Position numbers and translations under genes: made by a program. Positions 6,234 to 7,084 of a stretch of 7,084 bases of DNA are shown here, piece by piece; the stretch's first letter is position 1, and every line of letters starts with the position of its first letter. The DNA is from an uncultured Ruminococcus sp. GTDB lineage: Bacteria; Bacillota; Clostridia; Oscillospirales; Acutalibacteraceae. The DNA lies in NCBI GenBank assembly GCA_905234305.1, contig CAJOHT010000050.1, forward strand, positions 1-7,084, given 5' to 3'. The notes under the pieces were generated by a model. That model saw nothing but the letters and a program-made list of their open reading frames with translations. It ran no database searches and was not told the origin of the DNA.

Positions 6234-6352
6234 TATCTCCTCGTCACCACTTGCAGTACCTCCCTAAAAAGCGCTATCCTCCTGTCCTCAATTTCTATAT
6301 CATATTTTGGATAGCACATAAAGGTTCTGCTGCAGACTATCACCTATTACCT
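6234..6352 (-). repeat. Intergenic repeat, copy C (PBP-mraY spacer), most diverged
   Basis: Plus-strand landmarks are the heptad pair ATCACCT/ATTACCT (6339-6352), the core (6305-6339), and a long-range stem between GCGCTATCC (6271-6279) and GGATAGCAC (6309-6317), giving 9 bp in RNA with one G-U pair. The core matches copy B at 24 of 35 positions. The compact stem II of copies A and B is not recognisable; CCAC and then ACCTCCCT remain with the middle apparently shortened. The end nearest mraY keeps the 10-mer shared with the ftsW leader. Confidence 0.6.
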
Positions 6353-6378
6353 TAAAATTCTTACTTCTTAATTCCAAA

Positions 6379-7084
6379 CTAGTCATGCACTACTGTACTT
6401 CCCGAGAATTCCACGGTAATAACCGTACCTCTCGGCACAGATTCTCCCGCGCTTATGCTCTGGGTAGTTGAGACAGCGCTCGAGCTTGTCGTTACACCCG
6501 AGAAGCTGACGTTAAGCCCTGCCGCAGTCGCAATATCGTTTACGGTAGAAACTGAATATCCGACCATATCGGGAACGTCGACCTTTTCTTTCTTAGACTC
6601 CTTATCGGTATACAATACGATATTTCCGCCTGTCGGAACCTTTGTTACCGCTGACGGTATCTGAGCGATAACCTTCTTTCCGCTGCCCTTAACGGTAGTC
6701 GTAAAACCGTCGGCTTTCGCGGCTTGCTCAGCCTTGCCTACCGAAAGACCTACGTACGAACCCGCTACGGTATCTACATACTGCTTTTCTCCGCTCGAGT
6801 ATTCCGCCTGTACCTCAAGATAAGGAAGAACCTCGCTCATTATATTTACAAATACAGGCGCCGAAACCTGGCTTCCGTAGTAGGAAGCGCCTCGAGGCGT
6901 ATCGAAGAATACCAAACACGCCAGCTGAGGCTTATCGGCGGGAGCGAATCCGCAGAACGAAGCGATATAATCCTCGTATCCGCGCTGGGACTGACCGATT
7001 TTCTCGGAAGTACCCGTCTTACCGCCGACGCGGTAGCCCGCTATATATCCGTTATTAACGCCGCCCTGAGTTGTATTTCTCTCA
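6379..7084 (-). CDS. ftsI: Class B penicillin-binding protein (FtsI/SpoVD type) with two PASTA domains, N-terminus cut by window edge
   Basis: Only the last 234 residues are present; the frame stays open to the right edge. The fragment begins inside the transpeptidase domain. GYRVGGKTGTSEK holds the KTGT box (7009-7020), the third conserved motif of the serine transpeptidase fold, followed by FCGFAPADKPQLACLVFFD, typical of the last strands. Two PASTA domains follow, at about fragment residues 103-160 and 167-227. These enzymes cross-link peptidoglycan outside the membrane with a SEDS partner, here probably FtsW. The active-site SxxK and SxN motifs lie outside the window. Two PASTA domains recall PBP2B/PBP2x, while SpoVD usually has one, but the place before mraY fits either a division PBP or SpoVD. 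A TTG at 6915 could open a shorter reading, but it lies inside the domain and is not a start. Confidence 0.9.
   Translation of the reverse strand, partial: ERNTTQGGVNNGYIAGYRVGGKTGTSEKIGQSQRGYEDYIASFCGFAPADKPQLACLVFFDTPRGASYYGSQVSAPVFVNIMSEVLPYLEVQAEYSSGEKQYVDTVAGSYVGLSVGKAEQAAKADGFTTTVKGSGKKVIAQIPSAVTKVPTGGNIVLYTDKESKKEKVDVPDMVGYSVSTVNDIATAAGLNVSFSGVTTSSSAVSTTQSISAGESVPRGTVITVEFSGSTVVHD

Noticed and set aside
6119..6343. 74-codon minus-strand open frame covering the PBP-mraY spacer and the mraY start
   Set aside because: It overlaps mraY in another frame, and its upstream half is repeat copy C; no protein feature supports it.

Overview
The window is a segment of a division and cell wall (dcw) cluster, read entirely from the minus strand (right to left). 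In order of transcription it holds the C-terminal end of a class B penicillin-binding protein with two PASTA domains (cut by the right edge), mraY, ftsW, murG, murA and ftsQ/divIB (cut by the left edge). Both edge genes stay open to the window end. The PASTA-bearing PBP beside mraY, the DivIB-type POTRA protein, the purine-rich Shine-Dalgarno sites and the form of MurG and FtsW suggest a Gram-positive member of the Firmicutes, most likely class Clostridia (Ruminococcaceae/Oscillospirales-like). This placement is inference from recalled family features, not from a database search.

The genes act in one pathway. MurA commits UDP-GlcNAc to peptidoglycan synthesis. MraY moves phospho-MurNAc-pentapeptide onto undecaprenyl phosphate (lipid I). 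MurG adds GlcNAc (lipid II). FtsW polymerises glycan and its partner PBP cross-links it at the septum. FtsQ/DivIB helps assemble that complex. murD, often found between mraY and ftsW in Firmicutes, is absent from that position.

The coding content is conventional; the spacers are the unusual part. The PBP-mraY (165 bp), mraY-ftsW (152 bp) and ftsW-murG (166 bp) spacers carry three diverged copies, all in the same orientation, of one repeat of roughly 110-150 bp. In the sense direction each has short tandem heptads (GGTAATA or GGTAAGT type), a core alignable over 35 nt without gaps, and a region able to form a long-range stem whose base pairs differ between copies while pairing is kept. Two copies then have a second, compact hairpin next to the following gene. 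The two remaining spacers (62 bp before murA, 30 bp before ftsQ) lack the repeat. The murA leader can fold so that part of its Shine-Dalgarno site is paired, and the ribosome binding site favours a GTG start 9 bp inside the longest open frame.

No RNA genes, CRISPR arrays, insertion sequences or convincing promoters were seen. No stretch over 300 bp lacks a gene.
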